Shown here in pieces: positions 9,962-22,398 of a stretch of 64,000 nt of DNA. The DNA is from Allomyces arbusculus (taxonomy: Eukaryota; Blastocladiomycota; Blastocladiomycetes; Blastocladiales; Blastocladiaceae). The stretch spans positions 1 through 64,000 of the forward strand of contig JADHYV010000086.1 of the NCBI GenBank assembly GCA_027604705.1. The letters run 5' to 3'. Positions within the stretch are counted from its first letter, which is position 1; the number at the start of each line of letters is the position of its first letter. A model generated the notes under the pieces. It was not told the DNA's origin and did no database searches. It saw only the letters and a list, made by a program, of their open reading frames with translations. The position numbers and the translations under genes were made by a program.

Positions 9962-12900
9962 ATGCCCGCCGGCCGATCTGCTATCCCGCCAACGGCGCCG
10001 CCGCCCTCCTCTTCGGCAGCCATTGCTCTCGCTGCCGCGGCCGCCGCACGCGACGTGACCGTCGTCACCTCCTTCTCGCTCAACCCGCCGCCCGGTAGTG
10101 CACCGGGCACGCCGCCTACCACCATCGCCAACGGTTCCAGCTCGGCCTCCGGCCGGCCACGGACCCCGGCGTCGGCGACTTCCGCGACCGGGGCCACTGG
10201 TCGGTCGCGCGTGTCCGCGGCCGCCGTCGCCGCGCGCCAGCTCGCCCTGACCGACCCATCTGCCCCGCCGCCCGCGGCTTCCAGCGGTACCTCGGCCACG
10301 CGCGGCGTCAAGCGCAAGCGGTCGTCGGCCTCAACCACGGCCACCGGCTCGTCTTCCTCGTCCTCCGGACCGCGCGCGTCGATGGGCCCCGCGGCCGGCA
10401 CGATTGCCGGTGGTGCAAGTCCCGACGCGGCCACGTCCGCTGCACGCGCAGCGACCCCCGTGCGCACCTACCCGGCCGCCGTCATCCAGCCGGCCATCAT
10501 CGACTACATTACCCGGCGCCGCGCGCGCGAGGTCGAACTCGCAGAGTCAATGGCCGATCAGATGACGAGCACGCTTGTTGACGCGACCGAGAACGTGCGC
10601 CGTGCACTCGAGCACCGGATCCAGGTCAAGCGCGCGCGCATTGTCGAGGTGCAGAAACGGCAGTGGAATGTCGTCATCGCCGAGCAGCGTCGCGAGGCCG
10701 CGCTCAAGGCCAAGCGCGAAGCTGCGGCGGCCGCGGCGAGGCAGCGCCGTGCCGCGCAGAAACGGATGCGGATTGCCGCGGCAGCGGCCGAGGCCAAGGA
10801 ACGCGCGGATCGCGCGCAGGCCGAGGCAGCGGCAGCAGCGGCAGCTGCTGCTCGCGAGTCGGAGACCGTGGCGCTGCCCATACCCGCGATCCCGAGTCCC
10901 GTCAAGCCGACAGTCACCGCCGCGGCATTGCTTCTCGGGCCGGGACTGCCCCCTCCGCCCCGCCCGATCTCGCCGTCGCCCATGCCCAACGCCGTGGCCA
11001 GCGCGGCCGCACCGCTCCCGCCCGTGCCGGCCATCAGCGCCACGGGTCGTCCGCTGCGCCGGACGCGCGTCAAGGCCGCGGCCGTAGCTGCTGCAGCGGC
11101 TGCCGCGCTCGATCGTGACTCGACGCCCGGCGACGGCGACGGAACCGACGCCGATACCCCTGCGGCCGACGAACCGACGCCCGCAGTCGCTTCGTCGTCG
11201 AGCAAGCCGTCGTCAGCTGCGACTGCAGCCGCGCGGGCAGCAGCCAAGGCCGAGCGCGACGCCGAATCCTCGCGGTTCCGCCTGTGGCGACACATTGCGC
11301 TGACCATCATCCCGCGCGCCGCTCGTTCCGTCAACGCCAACGCCGGGATCCGGCAAAACAACTACAAGCGTCTGGCGAAACTGCTCGAGCGCGAGTCCAT
11401 GGCTCTGCGGCGCCCAACCCCGCGCGATATCACGACGGTGCGCGGCAAGCGTGTCATGAAGGAAGCGCTCGTGTTTTGGAAACACAACGAGAAAGTGGAA
11501 AAGGAAGCGCAGAAACGCGCGCAGGCCGAGGCGCTCGAGCGGCAGAAACTGCTCGAGGAGCAGCGCGAAGTGACGCGCCAGGAACGCAAGCTGAACTTTT
11601 TGCTGTCGCAAACGGAGCTGTTTACGCACTTTGTGTCGAAGAAGCTCGCGCCGCCCGCCTTGGCGCCTCCGCCGGGGCTGGCGGCCGCGCCGTCGTCGTC
11701 GTCGGGTGGCAACGGCGGTGCAAGCGCCGAAGACGAGGCCGCCGCCGCCATGGACACGGACCAGCCGGCGCCGCTGACGATCAAGGCCGTGGCCGACATC
11801 AATTTTGACGACGAGGCCGAGTGCGCGGCGCAGGCGCAGGCGTATGCGGCCGACATGCTCGCCAAGCACACGAGCACGAGCAAGGTCGCCGACCAGTTCA
11901 CGGTCGACGTCGTGCAGCCCAAGCTCTTGGCGTGCGAGCTGAAAGAGTACCAGCTCAAGGGGCTCGAGTGGCTCATTTCGCTCTACGAGCAGGGCATCAA
12001 CGGTATTCTCGCGGACGAAATGGGGCTCGGCAAGACGGTGCAGAGCATTGCGCTGCTCGCGTGGCTCGCCGAGAACCACGGCATGTGGGGCCCTTACTTG
12101 GTCGTGACGCCGGCGTCGACGCTGCACAATTGGCAGCAGGAACTCGAACGTTTTGTACCAGCGTTCAAGGTGATTCCATACTGGGGCACGCCCACGGACC
12201 GCGGCGTGCTGCGCCAGTTTTGGGCCAAGAAAGCGCAAGTCTACACGCGCGATTCGCCGGCGCACGTGGTCGTGACATCCTACCAGTACGCGATCTCGGA
12301 TTTGAAATACCTGCAGGCGGTCGAGTGGGAGTACATGATTCTCGACGAGGCGCAGGCGATCAAGTCGTCCATGTCGATGCGGTGGAACGCGCTGCTGCAA
12401 GTCAAGTCGCGCAACCGGCTCCTGCTCACGGGCACGCCGGTGCAAAACTCGATGAAGGAGTTGTGGGCGCTTCTGCATTTTATTATGCCGACGCTCTTCG
12501 ACTCGCACACCGAGTTCAACGAATGGTTCTCCCGCGATATCGAGTCGGCCGCCGTCAATAAGCGACAAATGAACGCCGAGCAGGTCAAACGGCTGCACAT
12601 GATCTTGCAGCCGTTTATGCTGCGCCGCGTCAAGCGTGACGTGCAGTCGGAACTCGGCGAAAAGATTGAAGTCAACGTATCGTGCGCATTGTCGAAGAAG
12701 CAGATGCTGCTCTACCGACTGCTCAAGCAAAAGATTTCGATTCGCGATATTCTCGACTCGGTGCGCAACGGCGCGTCCAAGGCGGCCTCGGCCGCGCGTG
12801 CCGCTGCGGCAGCACGGAAGGCCGCAAAGCGCGATCTCGATGACGAACTTGCGCGTGATCCGGCCGGTGCTGGGGCCGGTGCCGGTGGGATGGAAGACGA

Positions 12901-15383
12901 CGAGGACAGTTCAGGCGACTCGCTTATGAATGTGGTCATGCAGCTGCGCAAGGTTTGCAACCACCCAGAGCTACTCGAGCGGTCCGACTCGGTCTCGCCA
13001 TTTGTCATGGCGCCCGTGATCGCCGGTCGGGTGGGAGTTGTCGCTGGGGGCGGCGCGTACGTGCCCGCGAATGCCGGTGATGTGGGGAGTGCCGACGCGG
13101 CGGCCGCGGCCACAGTTTCGTTGCCGTCGACACCCGCCGACGCGCAAGTTGCGGTGCGCGTGCACGCGGCGCTCGCGACCCGGTTCCCGCGACGACTGGT
13201 CGCGCTCGTGCACGATGTGAGCGCCGTGCGCATGGACGGTGGGCAGACGCTGCACGTCGACGTGGACGTACCCGAGTGCTTGACGGGGTACAGCGCGATC
13301 GACGTGGTCCGCGTCGCGCGGTACCTCAATGCCCTACAGCGCGCCAAGTTACAAGAGCATCTCGAGTCGACTTACCCGGGCGTGATGCGCGACGTGGCAT
13401 CGTGGAGCGTGACGGGCTTGCAGAAGGGGGCCGTGTGCGACTCAGACCCGTTCGTGCGCTGCATTGTGCGCGACGCAAGGCACGGCCTTCTCGAGACGCC
13501 ATGGATCCCGTCGTCGCTCGAGCTTGTGCAGCCGCGTGCCGTGGCATTGCCGCCGCTCGAGTGGGAGTATGTGTATGCCGACGCGCCAAGCACGACTGTC
13601 ACGTCGGCGTTCCATGCACTTTACTGGCCGCCACCCGACGAGGACGACTCGGCGGCTGTCGCGCTGCGGTACGGCTCGAGTACGGCCAAGCCCGCGGTAC
13701 CCGCCGTGACCGACCTCATCCCGATCGTGCCGCACACCAAGTCGACTATTCGCGTGCCCAACATGCAATCGATGATTTCGGCGTCGGGTAAGCTGCAGGC
13801 GCTCGAGGTCCTCTTGCCGAAACTCAAGTCCGAGGGCCACCGGTGCCTGATCTACTTCCAAATGACGCGCATGATGGACTTGATGGAGGATTACCTGATC
13901 TACCGCAAGTTCAGCTACCAGCGGCTCGATGGGTCGACGACACTCGGCGACCGCCGCGACTTGGTGTCCGACTGGCAGACGCGCGACGACTTGTTCATTT
14001 TTTTGCTGAGTACGCGCGCTGGGGGTGTCGGGATCAACTTGACGGCGGCCGACACGGTAATTTTCTTTGGTACGTCATTCAAGTGGACGCGCGATCACGA
14101 TGCACCGTTGCTCACCCCTTCCACCTTTACTAGATTCTGACTGGAACCCGACCGTTGACCGGCAAGCCATGGACCGGGCGCACCGGCTCGGCCAGAAACG
14201 GCAAGTGACCGTGTACCGGCTCGTGACGCGGCACTCGATTGAAGAACGCATTCTCGAGCGCGCGCGGCAAAAGGACCACATTCAGCGCGTGGTCATTTCG
14301 GGCACGCCCGGTGCCGACGCGACCGAGGACGGCGACGAAGCTATGGCCGCAGCGCCGTCGGCCAAGGAAATGGCCTCGCTCTTGTTTGGCGACGACGATG
14401 ACGATGCGGCGATGCGCGCGTTGCTCGAGGAAGAAATGCGTAAACCTGCCGCGGGCACGGCCGCGGGGCGCGCGCGGGGTGGGAAGAAGGCCGCAGCGAG
14501 TGCGAGTGCGGGGTCTGCGGCGATAGGGGAGGGTGTGGGGGAGTCGAGTGCTGCGCCCATGGGGACGCCCGAACTGGGTGCTGCCACGTCGACGACGGCG
14601 GCCGTTGCCAAGCCTAAGCCCAAGCGCGCCGCGCGTCCTCGCAAGTCGGCTGCGGCTGCGACAACGGCTGCTCCCGCACCTACCGACCCGACCGCGAACC
14701 AGGACGGTGCCAGTGCGAGTGGCGATGCCATGGAACCTGCGCTTAAGGCCAAGCCAGCACCACGCAAATCGCGCGCCAAGAAGTCGGCCGCTGCCGCAGC
14801 GGCATCCGCGGCAGCATCATCGACGACCGAGAGTGCGGCTCCAAGTGACGATGGCACAGCAGCTGCAACAGTGACCGCAGCGCTCGCGACGACCGAATCC
14901 GCCACAGGAACTTCAGATCCACGGTCAACGACGCCCGCCGACGTGCCGTTTCCAGATCCGGTCAACCCGGGCACCTCGTCGTCGGCACCCAGCACGCCCG
15001 TCGCGCCGCCCGCTAAGCGCAAGCGCACGTCTGGATCGATCAAGCACCGCGGGTTGCTCGGGCAGCAACCGGCCGTTGCGGGATCCGGTGCAGGTGACGG
15101 CGCGGGTGCTGCTGCCGGAGGTCCGCCGCGCAAGCGTCGTGCAACTGCTGGGACGCCGCGTAAATCCGGCGCACGCGGGGCCAAGGCGGCCGACCAAGCC
15201 GACGCGGCGAGCGCAGCAGTGCCTGCAGCAGCTTCGACCGAGGCCAACGGTGCCCCCGATCCGCCAGGTTTGGATACCGACGCGGCGAACGCCGGCACGG
15301 GGACGACGCTGCCGCGCGCCGACGAGGCCAATGGCGACGAGGACGAGGAGAGCATGGTGGTGGACGTGGTGGATGGCGCGTGA
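9962..15383 (+). CDS. INO80: INO80 chromatin-remodelling ATPase, two exons
   Basis: Exons 9962-14069 and 14134-15383 (64-base intron, GTACGT...CTAG) give 1,785 residues. This is the catalytic Swi2/Snf2 subunit of the INO80 complex, which slides and spaces nucleosomes and exchanges H2A.Z. The DBINO/HSA region ([20 protein letters not shown], about residues 500-560) binds actin and Arp subunits. ATPase lobe 1 starts near residue 660, with Walker [11 protein letters not shown] (about 683), the DEAQ box (about 794) and [23 protein letters not shown] (about 1000) is typical INO80. A long insert follows before lobe 2 ([17 protein letters not shown], about 1296), as in all INO80 proteins. The splice makes [20 protein letters not shown], the conserved motif VI region, then [10 protein letters not shown]- and C-terminal tails are Ala/Ser/Pro-rich with basic patches. 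The upstream in-frame ATG-like codon at 9920 is not ATG; 9962 is the first good ATG. Confidence 0.95.
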
Positions 15384-16048
15384 GCGAGGGAGGGCCTTGC
15401 CAACCAGTACGGCCCCGTCCGGCGACGTTCACGTTCATGTCCCGGCCAGGACCACCAGGAGCGCCATGATGAAAGATGATGCACACGATAAATATGTTTC
15501 TTGTGAGCCGTCCGTGCAGGCTGAGCGGGCGAAGCGACAGCGGCGCGGAGACCAGCCTGGGCTGTTGCCGGCCTGCCAACGGCCGGCGTGATCGCGTTCT
15601 TGTCGTTGCCACTTTCTCACGGGCGAGGAGACACGAGCGTCGCACCAACAGCACTGCCAAAACGGCGGGACAACAACAGCACCCGCACCGCGACGCGCCG
15701 CCGTCCGCAAGCGGCTCCCCAACTTCGCCGACCGGCTTCACGCACTCGCACTAGACAAACGTCAACACTTGCTGCAACTCGCCGCACTCGATCCGCCCGG
15801 GCGCCCCACTCTCGACTGCTGCTGCTGCACGCGCCGGCCGTGGACTCTGCACGCCGGCATCTCGACCGCAGCCCTGTCGTGCACCGTACCGCGTCGATCA
15901 CGGCCCTACACGCGCTTTACCTCGCTCAAGACCGCACCCGAGTGCATCGCACGCCTTCTCCACCGCCTGCGCGCGCGCGGGACTCGTCCGCGCATTGGGG
16001 AAGGAAGTCGCTGTGATCGGGGCCAGCGACCTTCATAGACCACCAACG
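15384..16048. other. Intergenic region between INO80 and the SepH-like kinase
   Basis: 665 bases. It holds the INO80 3' flank and kinase upstream region. A GTGATCG lies at 16013-16019, 30 bases before the kinase ATG. No supported gene was found. Confidence 0.6.
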
Positions 16049-19000
16049 ATGGCCCCTCCCGCCCCGATGTCGGCAGGGCCCGTTGTCCCCACCGATCCTG
16101 CGCCTGACCCGCCGCTGTCACCGGCGCAGGCAAGCCAGTTGTCTATTGACGCGTCGCGCATTGATGTCTCGGCCACGCGCAAGCAGTTCCAGCAACTCAC
16201 AGCTGCAGCCGCGGCGCAGTCCGCGAGCGATGCGGCCTCGGTGCAGAGACGGTCGGCGTCGCCGAACCGCAGTGTCGGCGGTGCGCACGGGTCCTTGTCG
16301 GCCATGCAGCTGCCAGACGACATGTCGACTACCGTGTCGCTGACGTCGTCTGTGTCGACCATGGCGCTCGGTAACGTGTCGGCAACGTCGTTGCCCGGTG
16401 CCAACGGGGCCGGAGCGACGTCGCGGACCATGCTGCAGGACGTGAACGAGGCGATGAGGCGACCGCCCATGTCCCCTACGACGCGCGCCGGCGCGCCGCC
16501 GTCCAGGAGCGCGAGCACGTATGGTCTGGCGGCAACACCGTCAAGGAGCACGAGTTTGCACGCGCTGGCGGCATCGGCAGCGCCGCCCATGACGCCGTCG
16601 AGATGGCCGAGCACGTCGCCCCACCCCCGCAAGCAGTCGGCGTCCGCAGCGACGCTCGTGCGGTCTCCCTTGTCGGGGGCGCCCGTCTCCACTCCTGATC
16701 CGACATCTCCTTCCTCTGCTTTCCCTCGCCCACCCGGTCCCGAATCCGCGAAATTTCTCCCGCCGCCCCCACTGGTGCCGCCGGTCCCTCACCTTGCCGT
16801 GGCGCACCTCGGCGCGTACACGAGTCTCCCGGACCTGACGCACCACCCGTCGCCACCCTCGTCCAACACGTCGTCGGCGTGCACGACCGACAGCTGGCCG
16901 TCGACAGCGTCGCTCGGGTCCAAGTCGCCCATCGCCGTGCGCCGCCGCAGACGGTCGAGTGTCGGCACGTCGGTCCTGACCACGACCACGTCGTCGGTTG
17001 CCGCCCCAGCCGGCGGCGCAGGGCTCGCTGCCGCGTCGGCACCCGCGTTACCGACCAGCACCGCCGCAGCTGCTGCAGCCGATGCGACTGAACACCCCTC
17101 GTCGATTCGTCGGTCTATGTCGGACCATTTACCGGCAACGTCCGGGGCCGCACCGGCGACTACGCAGGCAGCGGGGGCCAGTGAGCACGGTTTGCATGCT
17201 GTCGCTGGCACGGCCGACCAGGACGGCCCTTACATTCTGTCGAGACATGCGCCCGACGGCGTGACCATCTTGGAGCAGTATATTGTGGGCAATTGCATTG
17301 GCCGCGGCCAATTTGGCGCCGTGTTCCGCGCGATCAATGTCGACTCGCACCAGACGGTCGCGATCAAGCGGTTTGAGCTCGCGAATAACAAGGATCAGGA
17401 GACCATCTTGACCGAGGGTACCGTCCGAATCGGTGTTGGAGATAGTGGACGCCATCGTGGTGCGAATGAGTTCGGTGCTGACGCGGAGCAAAATCATCAA
17501 ATCCGTTTCTTGGTGTCTAGTGCGCAAAATGGAGACGCTCGACCATCCCAACGTCGTCAAGTATATTGGGTTCATCCAGACCGAGACCGACTTCAACATC
17601 ATTCTCGAGTTTGTCGAAAATGGATCGCTCGCGTCGACCCTCAAGCACTTTGGGCCGCTCCCAGAAAAAGTGGTTGTGGCGATCGTCTTCAAGGTGCTGC
17701 AGGGTCTGACCTACATTCACCAGCAAGGGGTACGCCTACTTTCTCGCTCGCCGTGGATAAATCGAGTGGGTTACTAACGGGGCCGCGTCGACGGTAGCTC
17801 AAACACCTGGATCTCAAGGCAGCCAACATCCTCACGACCAAGGACGGCAACGTCAAGCTGTCTGACTTTGGCGTGTCGCAGTCGGTCACCGACACCAAGT
17901 CGGACGGCGTCGGGACGGCCTACTGGTACGCATCCGCCCTGGTCGGCAGATCCGTTGACCCGCGCACTCACGCTTTGTGGCATTCCCGTCTTAGGATGGC
18001 GCCCGAAATCATTTATCCGGGCAAGTCGTCGACCGCGTCCGACATTTGGTCCCTCGGGTGCACGATCATTGAGCTGCTCACGGGTGAGCCGCCGTACTAC
18101 GAGTTCAAGAATCCGTGGGCCGCGCTCTACCGCATCGTCGAGGACGCGTGCCCGCCGCTGCCCGACAATATCTCCGACGACATGCGCAGTTTCCTCTTGT
18201 GCTGCCTGCAAAAGGACGAGAATGCGCGGTGGACGGCCGCGCAGCTGCTCCAGCATCCGTGGATCGTGCACTCGGTCTACAACCAGGGGCGCCGCGGAAC
18301 CGGGACGCCAGGTACGCCCGGTTTTCCAAAGGCGCCGGCACCTCCACCTCCACCGTCGCCGCCCGTCGCGACCCCGACGGCACCCGAGTTTTCGATGCTC
18401 CTGCACACGACGACCGTCGCACGGCCCTCCGCGCCGTACAACTGGCTGCCGCGGCCCATTGCTTCACCTGTTAGCGGTGGTCCACCTGCAGCACCGGCTC
18501 GCCAAGCAATGACCGACGACTCGGTGTCGGTGCACGCGACCGAACTCTCTTCGGTCGGCACGTTGCCGCCGACCACGTTCCTGCCGGACTCGACGCCCAT
18601 GGCCACGACGACGCGCCACGGTCCCGCGACCTCGTCACCCCCCGCCCTACCCCTTACAACCGTCTTTCCGTCACCACTGCAAATGGCGCAACTCGCGCGG
18701 TCGCCGCACGTACCCCCTGCGCCGACGCCGGTCGTCGGCGCTCTCGTGGACCGCATGCGCGATGTTGTCTCCCCCGGTCGCGCAGCCGCACGACGGCGGT
18801 CCGGTGCTGCGGCAGTTGCGGCGGCAGCTGCGGCGGCAGCTGCAGCCGGGTTCGTGGTCCCCGCCGACGCTCCGCCCGTGCCAGGTGCGGCGCGGAACCC
18901 GCACAAGTGGATCAAGCTGGCGCTCGATGCGTGCGTTGAGTGCCGGATCTGCGCGCAGCTGGTGCGGAAGGGCCGCGTGTGCGCAACGTGTTCGGCGATC

Positions 19001-19467
19001 GTGTGTAAGGCCTGCGCGGCGTGCCCACCGATTGGTGGACACGTGGTCGTATGTGGTGGCAAGGTACGCGGTTTTCGGTTCGCTTTTGATCAGTTCGTGA
19101 TCGCATTCTCACCATCACCATACTGCCCCTTGATCAATAGCCTGGCGCTACACCTCCTGCGACCACATCCCCCGCGTCCGCCACCCCGCCGTCCGTCGCC
19201 GCGTTGCGGCCCGACGACTACGCGCCGATGCCGAGACGCGACAAGGCGGTCACGCGGCGCGTACCTCCACCCCCACTCGCGGCCATGGACGCGGCGTTCT
19301 GGTCGGCCATCGAGCCACCGCCGTCGTCAACCACGACGGTTCGGACACCCGCGACCCCGTCGCTCTTCTCGGCCCCGCCCGGTCCGCTGGCCGTGGCTGC
19401 GCTCGCCGGGGGTGGTGTCCCGCATCGGAAACCGGCGGCGGCGCGCGACGATTGCGTCGTTATGTAA
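16049..19467 (+). CDS. sepH: SepH/Cdc7/MAP3K-epsilon-type protein kinase with C1-like finger and CaaX box, five exons
   Basis: Exons 16049-17417, 17521-17729, 17798-17925, 17995-19063 and 19141-19467 give 1,033 residues. SepH/Cdc7 kinases act in the septation-initiation/mitotic-exit cascade below the Spg1 GTPase. A disordered Ser/Pro-rich N-terminus of about 400 residues precedes the kinase domain (about 405-660): IVGNCIGRGQFGAVFRA, VAIK at 437-440, LTE-VRKMETLDHPNVVKYIGF across intron 1, NIILEFVENGSLAS, HLDLKAANIL at 529-538, DFG at 549-551, and GTAYW-MAPEIIYPG. ASDIWSLGCTIIELLTGEPP and CLQKDENARWTAAQLLQHPW match the family closely. The usual HRD Arg is Leu (HLD). Near residues 871-910 lies H-x12-C-x2-C-x9-C-x2-C-x4-C-x2-C, like a C1 lipid-binding finger. 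The last four residues are CVVM, a CaaX farnesylation signal. Introns: 103, 68, 69 and 77 bases. Confidence 0.85.
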
Positions 19468-19960
19468 ATATATATACCCACTGTGCTTGCGTGATACGAT
19501 GGGACCAACGGATGTCGTGATCGTAGTTTCTTGCCGCGGGCATGCGTGGAAACCGCTCTTGCTCTGAGACGACTTCCAACCGAAGTCGAACTGCTCAGGG
19601 CAATCTTGCCCACCCAAAGACCGCCACCTGAACGAGTCAAAAAACTCATAATGAAGACGGGAGGCCATGACAGGCACCCGTGTATATTGCCCAAAAAAGA
19701 ACGACTTGGAAGGCATGGATGACGGGCAAAACTGCGCCAATGGACATGAGGGAAAAAAGAGACGACGGCACACCAACACAAACCAAAAACCGACCATGAA
19801 AGACACACAGACCGCGGCGTGAAGAGACAAAAACGGATCAGGCAAGAGGAGCACGGCCAGCGTGAGGGACAGAAACGAGGAACAAGACTTGTAGAAGGGA
19901 CCTCACTCGGGACGAGATGCACGGTGCCAAACATTATTCAAATTCGGCACGTCGGTGATC
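19468..19960. other. Convergent 3' intergenic gap
   Basis: 493 bases between the kinase stop and the stop of the opposite-strand F-box-like gene. It is AT-richer than the genes and begins with AT-rich TAAATATATATACC, fitting a 3' untranslated region. The long minus-strand frame across it (19218-19934) is antisense to the kinase tail and was not called. Confidence 0.6.
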
Positions 19961-21475
19961 TTACTCGAGCCCCGGCGCGAGCAGCGGTACCGCGTCCTGT
20001 GCAACGTACCACGGCGTGTGCCCTACGTTCGACGACGACCCCGCTGAGGATCGACGCGACCCGGCAAACACGACCACGTCGAGACACTCTTGCGCATCCA
20101 CTTTCTTCGCTTTCGACTCCATCTCATCCGCTTTCGGTGGCTTCAGAGCCTTTGCAACGCGTTCCAACCTCATCCGCCGCGCACTCATCAACTCGACCCG
20201 CTCGGCCGCCTGCGCAACCGCATCCATGGCCTCGGCATACTGAATACATGCCGCGACGACGACAAGAGCATGGAATCCGGGCTGCGACACTTGCCGCATC
20301 CGCTCGTAGGTCGTATCCAACGTTTCCAAAATCTCGCGCGCGGCAGCGACTCCCTTGCGGTCCCATGGGGCCCTGTGCGTCGCGTCGACCACGTGCGCGG
20401 CCAAGGACGCGACCCAGCCACGGACGACCGGCCGGGTCAGTTCGCGGCGCATGAGGGACCACGGCGCGGTTCCCGGGGCGTAGTTGCGCCAGGGTACGGC
20501 ATTGCGGGTCGGTTCCGAGTGCACGACGACGACGCCGCGCATCGGGAGAGCGCGCTTGTCGGCCAAATCGACACCGCGGATCCGAATGAGGGCCTCGACA
20601 ACACGCTGCAAGTCTGGTGGCGGCGCCTGGAGCGCAGCGAGTTCGACCAAGTGGGCGCGCGTCAGGTACCGCATGAAGCGGCGGTTATGTTGCAGGGTTG
20701 GTCGTGCGGCGAGGTGCGCGGCCAGGGACTCGTCGCGCGCGAGGGATTCGGCCGCGGTGAGCGTGGCGATGGCACGGGTGACGAGCGGGGCGAGGTGCGC
20801 GTCGGCAGCGGTACGGCACGAGCGCGACGTGCGGCGCAGGGCGAGGAGGGTGGAGAGCCTTGTCCGGTCTTCCGTTGGCGTCATGGTGTGGTGGTGGTCA
20901 TCACCAGGTGGTGAGGCCGTGGTCATGGGCGCCGTGGAAGGGACGAGGTACTTTGTGATGGACAGGAGGATTTCAAACGGCACGTCGGCGAGCGTCAACG
21001 GCTTGCGGCTGGGCTTGTCGGCGACATCAGCGACGACGGCGCGCAGATTGCCCATGGACGGAGCAGGCGAGAGCGTGACAATCGACTCGCCGCACGCCGA
21101 GTCAGTGTCGTTGTGCACATCGTGCTCGTGATGGTCGTGCGCATCTTCGTCGTCGACTTGGACATGGCCGTTGAGGAGCCGCATCAGGTCGTCGGAGAGC
21201 GAGTCGGTCACGGACGCGGCGCCGACCGAGTCGACCGATGAGATGCGGCGGAGCGTGTCCTTGTCGCCGTCGACTGCGAGGTGGACGGGTTCGGGAGCTG
21301 GTGCGGGAGCTGGTGCGGCGTGCATTGCTGCCGCTCCCTGCGGCACAGCGCGGCGATGGCGGCGCTCCCAGCGGCCGTAGCCAATCATGACCCAGTCGAG
21401 CTCGGCGCGGTGCGATGATGAACGGTGCGGCGAGGGGCGCGGAGCGGGACGGCGTGTCGAGGAGCCGGAGGACAT
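19961..21475 (-). CDS. F-box-like protein of unknown specificity
   Basis: ATG at 21475 gives 504 residues. The segment LTLADVPFEILLSITKYLVP (about residues 155-174) has the Leu-Pro-x-E-Ile/Leu-Leu pattern of an F-box, which docks proteins onto the Skp1-Cul1 ubiquitin ligase. Following it are helical Ala/Leu/Arg-rich segments (LLALRRTSRSCRTAADAHLA and later) that could form a substrate-binding region, but no WD40, Kelch or clear leucine-rich repeat is visible. The N-terminus is low-complexity, with a His/Asp-rich run (DDEDAHDHHEHDVHND) near residue 115. The frame stays open upstream to 22342, but that part is Arg/Ala-rich with no start of quality, so it was excluded. The target is unknown. The F-box call rests on a short motif. 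Confidence 0.6.
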   Translation of the reverse strand: MSSGSSTRRPAPRPSPHRSSSHRAELDWVMIGYGRWERRHRRAVPQGAAAMHAAPAPAPAPEPVHLAVDGDKDTLRRISSVDSVGAASVTDSLSDDLMRLLNGHVQVDDEDAHDHHEHDVHNDTDSACGESIVTLSPAPSMGNLRAVVADVADKPSRKPLTLADVPFEILLSITKYLVPSTAPMTTASPPGDDHHHTMTPTEDRTRLSTLLALRRTSRSCRTAADAHLAPLVTRAIATLTAAESLARDESLAAHLAARPTLQHNRRFMRYLTRAHLVELAALQAPPPDLQRVVEALIRIRGVDLADKRALPMRGVVVVHSEPTRNAVPWRNYAPGTAPWSLMRRELTRPVVRGWVASLAAHVVDATHRAPWDRKGVAAAREILETLDTTYERMRQVSQPGFHALVVVAACIQYAEAMDAVAQAAERVELMSARRMRLERVAKALKPPKADEMESKAKKVDAQECLDVVVFAGSRRSSAGSSSNVGHTPWYVAQDAVPLLAPGLE

Positions 21476-22398
21476 TCGCTGGGGGTGGTTGTCTCTTGGT
21501 TGTCGGCTTGGTTGTCGAGGATTCCTTGCTGCTGAGCCTGTTGACTTGGTCAAGCGCGGCGAGGCGGCTGCGGTTCGAGCACGGCGGCGAAGCGGCCCAG
21601 GTTGCGGAGCGCGGGCGCGGCAATCGGCGGCCGAGCGTGAGTGCGGTGCGGGCAGTCGCCTTCGTGCTGCAGGAGCGGGAACGGCCGCGGCAGCAAGGAC
21701 AGACAGTTCGAGCGAGCGAGGAGGAGCGGAGGCGGGAGAGAGAGAAGAGCGCGCCGGCGCGGTCGGCAGCGCTTCCCGGCTCCAAAGTTCGCGTTGCGTC
21801 GCGTCGAGTCTTGGTTGCGCTTCGGGTCGTGCAGTGCCGGTGAACCGCTTTGCCGCTGACGCTGCAGGCACCGCCGGCGTCCGCCTCGCCGCGCCTCGCT
21901 CGACGGCTCGCTGGAGCAACGGGACGCTGAGAACAGCCAGCGCGCCCGTGCGCGACGCTGCAGGACGTGCGCCGTGCCGGGCGGCGTGCAGCTGCCTGCG
22001 ACCTGCGAACACCGCCGGTCGGTTGCGGTCATCGCGGTCGCGGGCGTGGTTGGCACCACCGACCACCGCGGCCACCTCGCCGTCGCGCTGGAGTCCTCGC
22101 GACGCGTCCTGAATCCGCAGGCAGATGCACAGTGGACAAGCACGATGCAAGGCGGTTGAAGCAGCCGCACGCGGCCAGTCGAGCACGCGTCGTCGCCGCC
22201 AAGTCCGAGAGTCAAGGAGAGCAGGCACAAAGGCGATCACCGCGCCATCAAAATTCGCGTCCCCGTCCCCGTCCCGCGGCCGTCTGGCACAAAATTTATG
22301 AAAAATAAAAAGCGGCACCAAATGATAACGACGGTTGTCCACGCCGGCCTCCCCTCCTCTTTCCTTCCACTGCCCTGCCTCCGCTCGACCCTCTCTGA
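21476..22398. other. Intergenic region between F-box-like gene and phosphodiesterase
   Basis: 923 bases: upstream region of the F-box-like gene and 3' flank of the phosphodiesterase, both on the minus strand. An AT-rich patch (AAATTTATGAAAAATAAAAA) at 22288-22310 lies just past the phosphodiesterase stop, where a 3' processing signal could be. No supported gene was found. Confidence 0.55.

Noticed and set aside
19218-19934. 238-codon minus-strand frame with many aromatic residues
   Set aside because: Antisense to the kinase last exon and 3' flank; composition reflects AT-rich untranslated sequence.
21476-22342. Long N-terminal extension of the F-box-like protein
   Set aside because: Arg/Ala-rich text with no conserved content; ATG 21475 is the better start.
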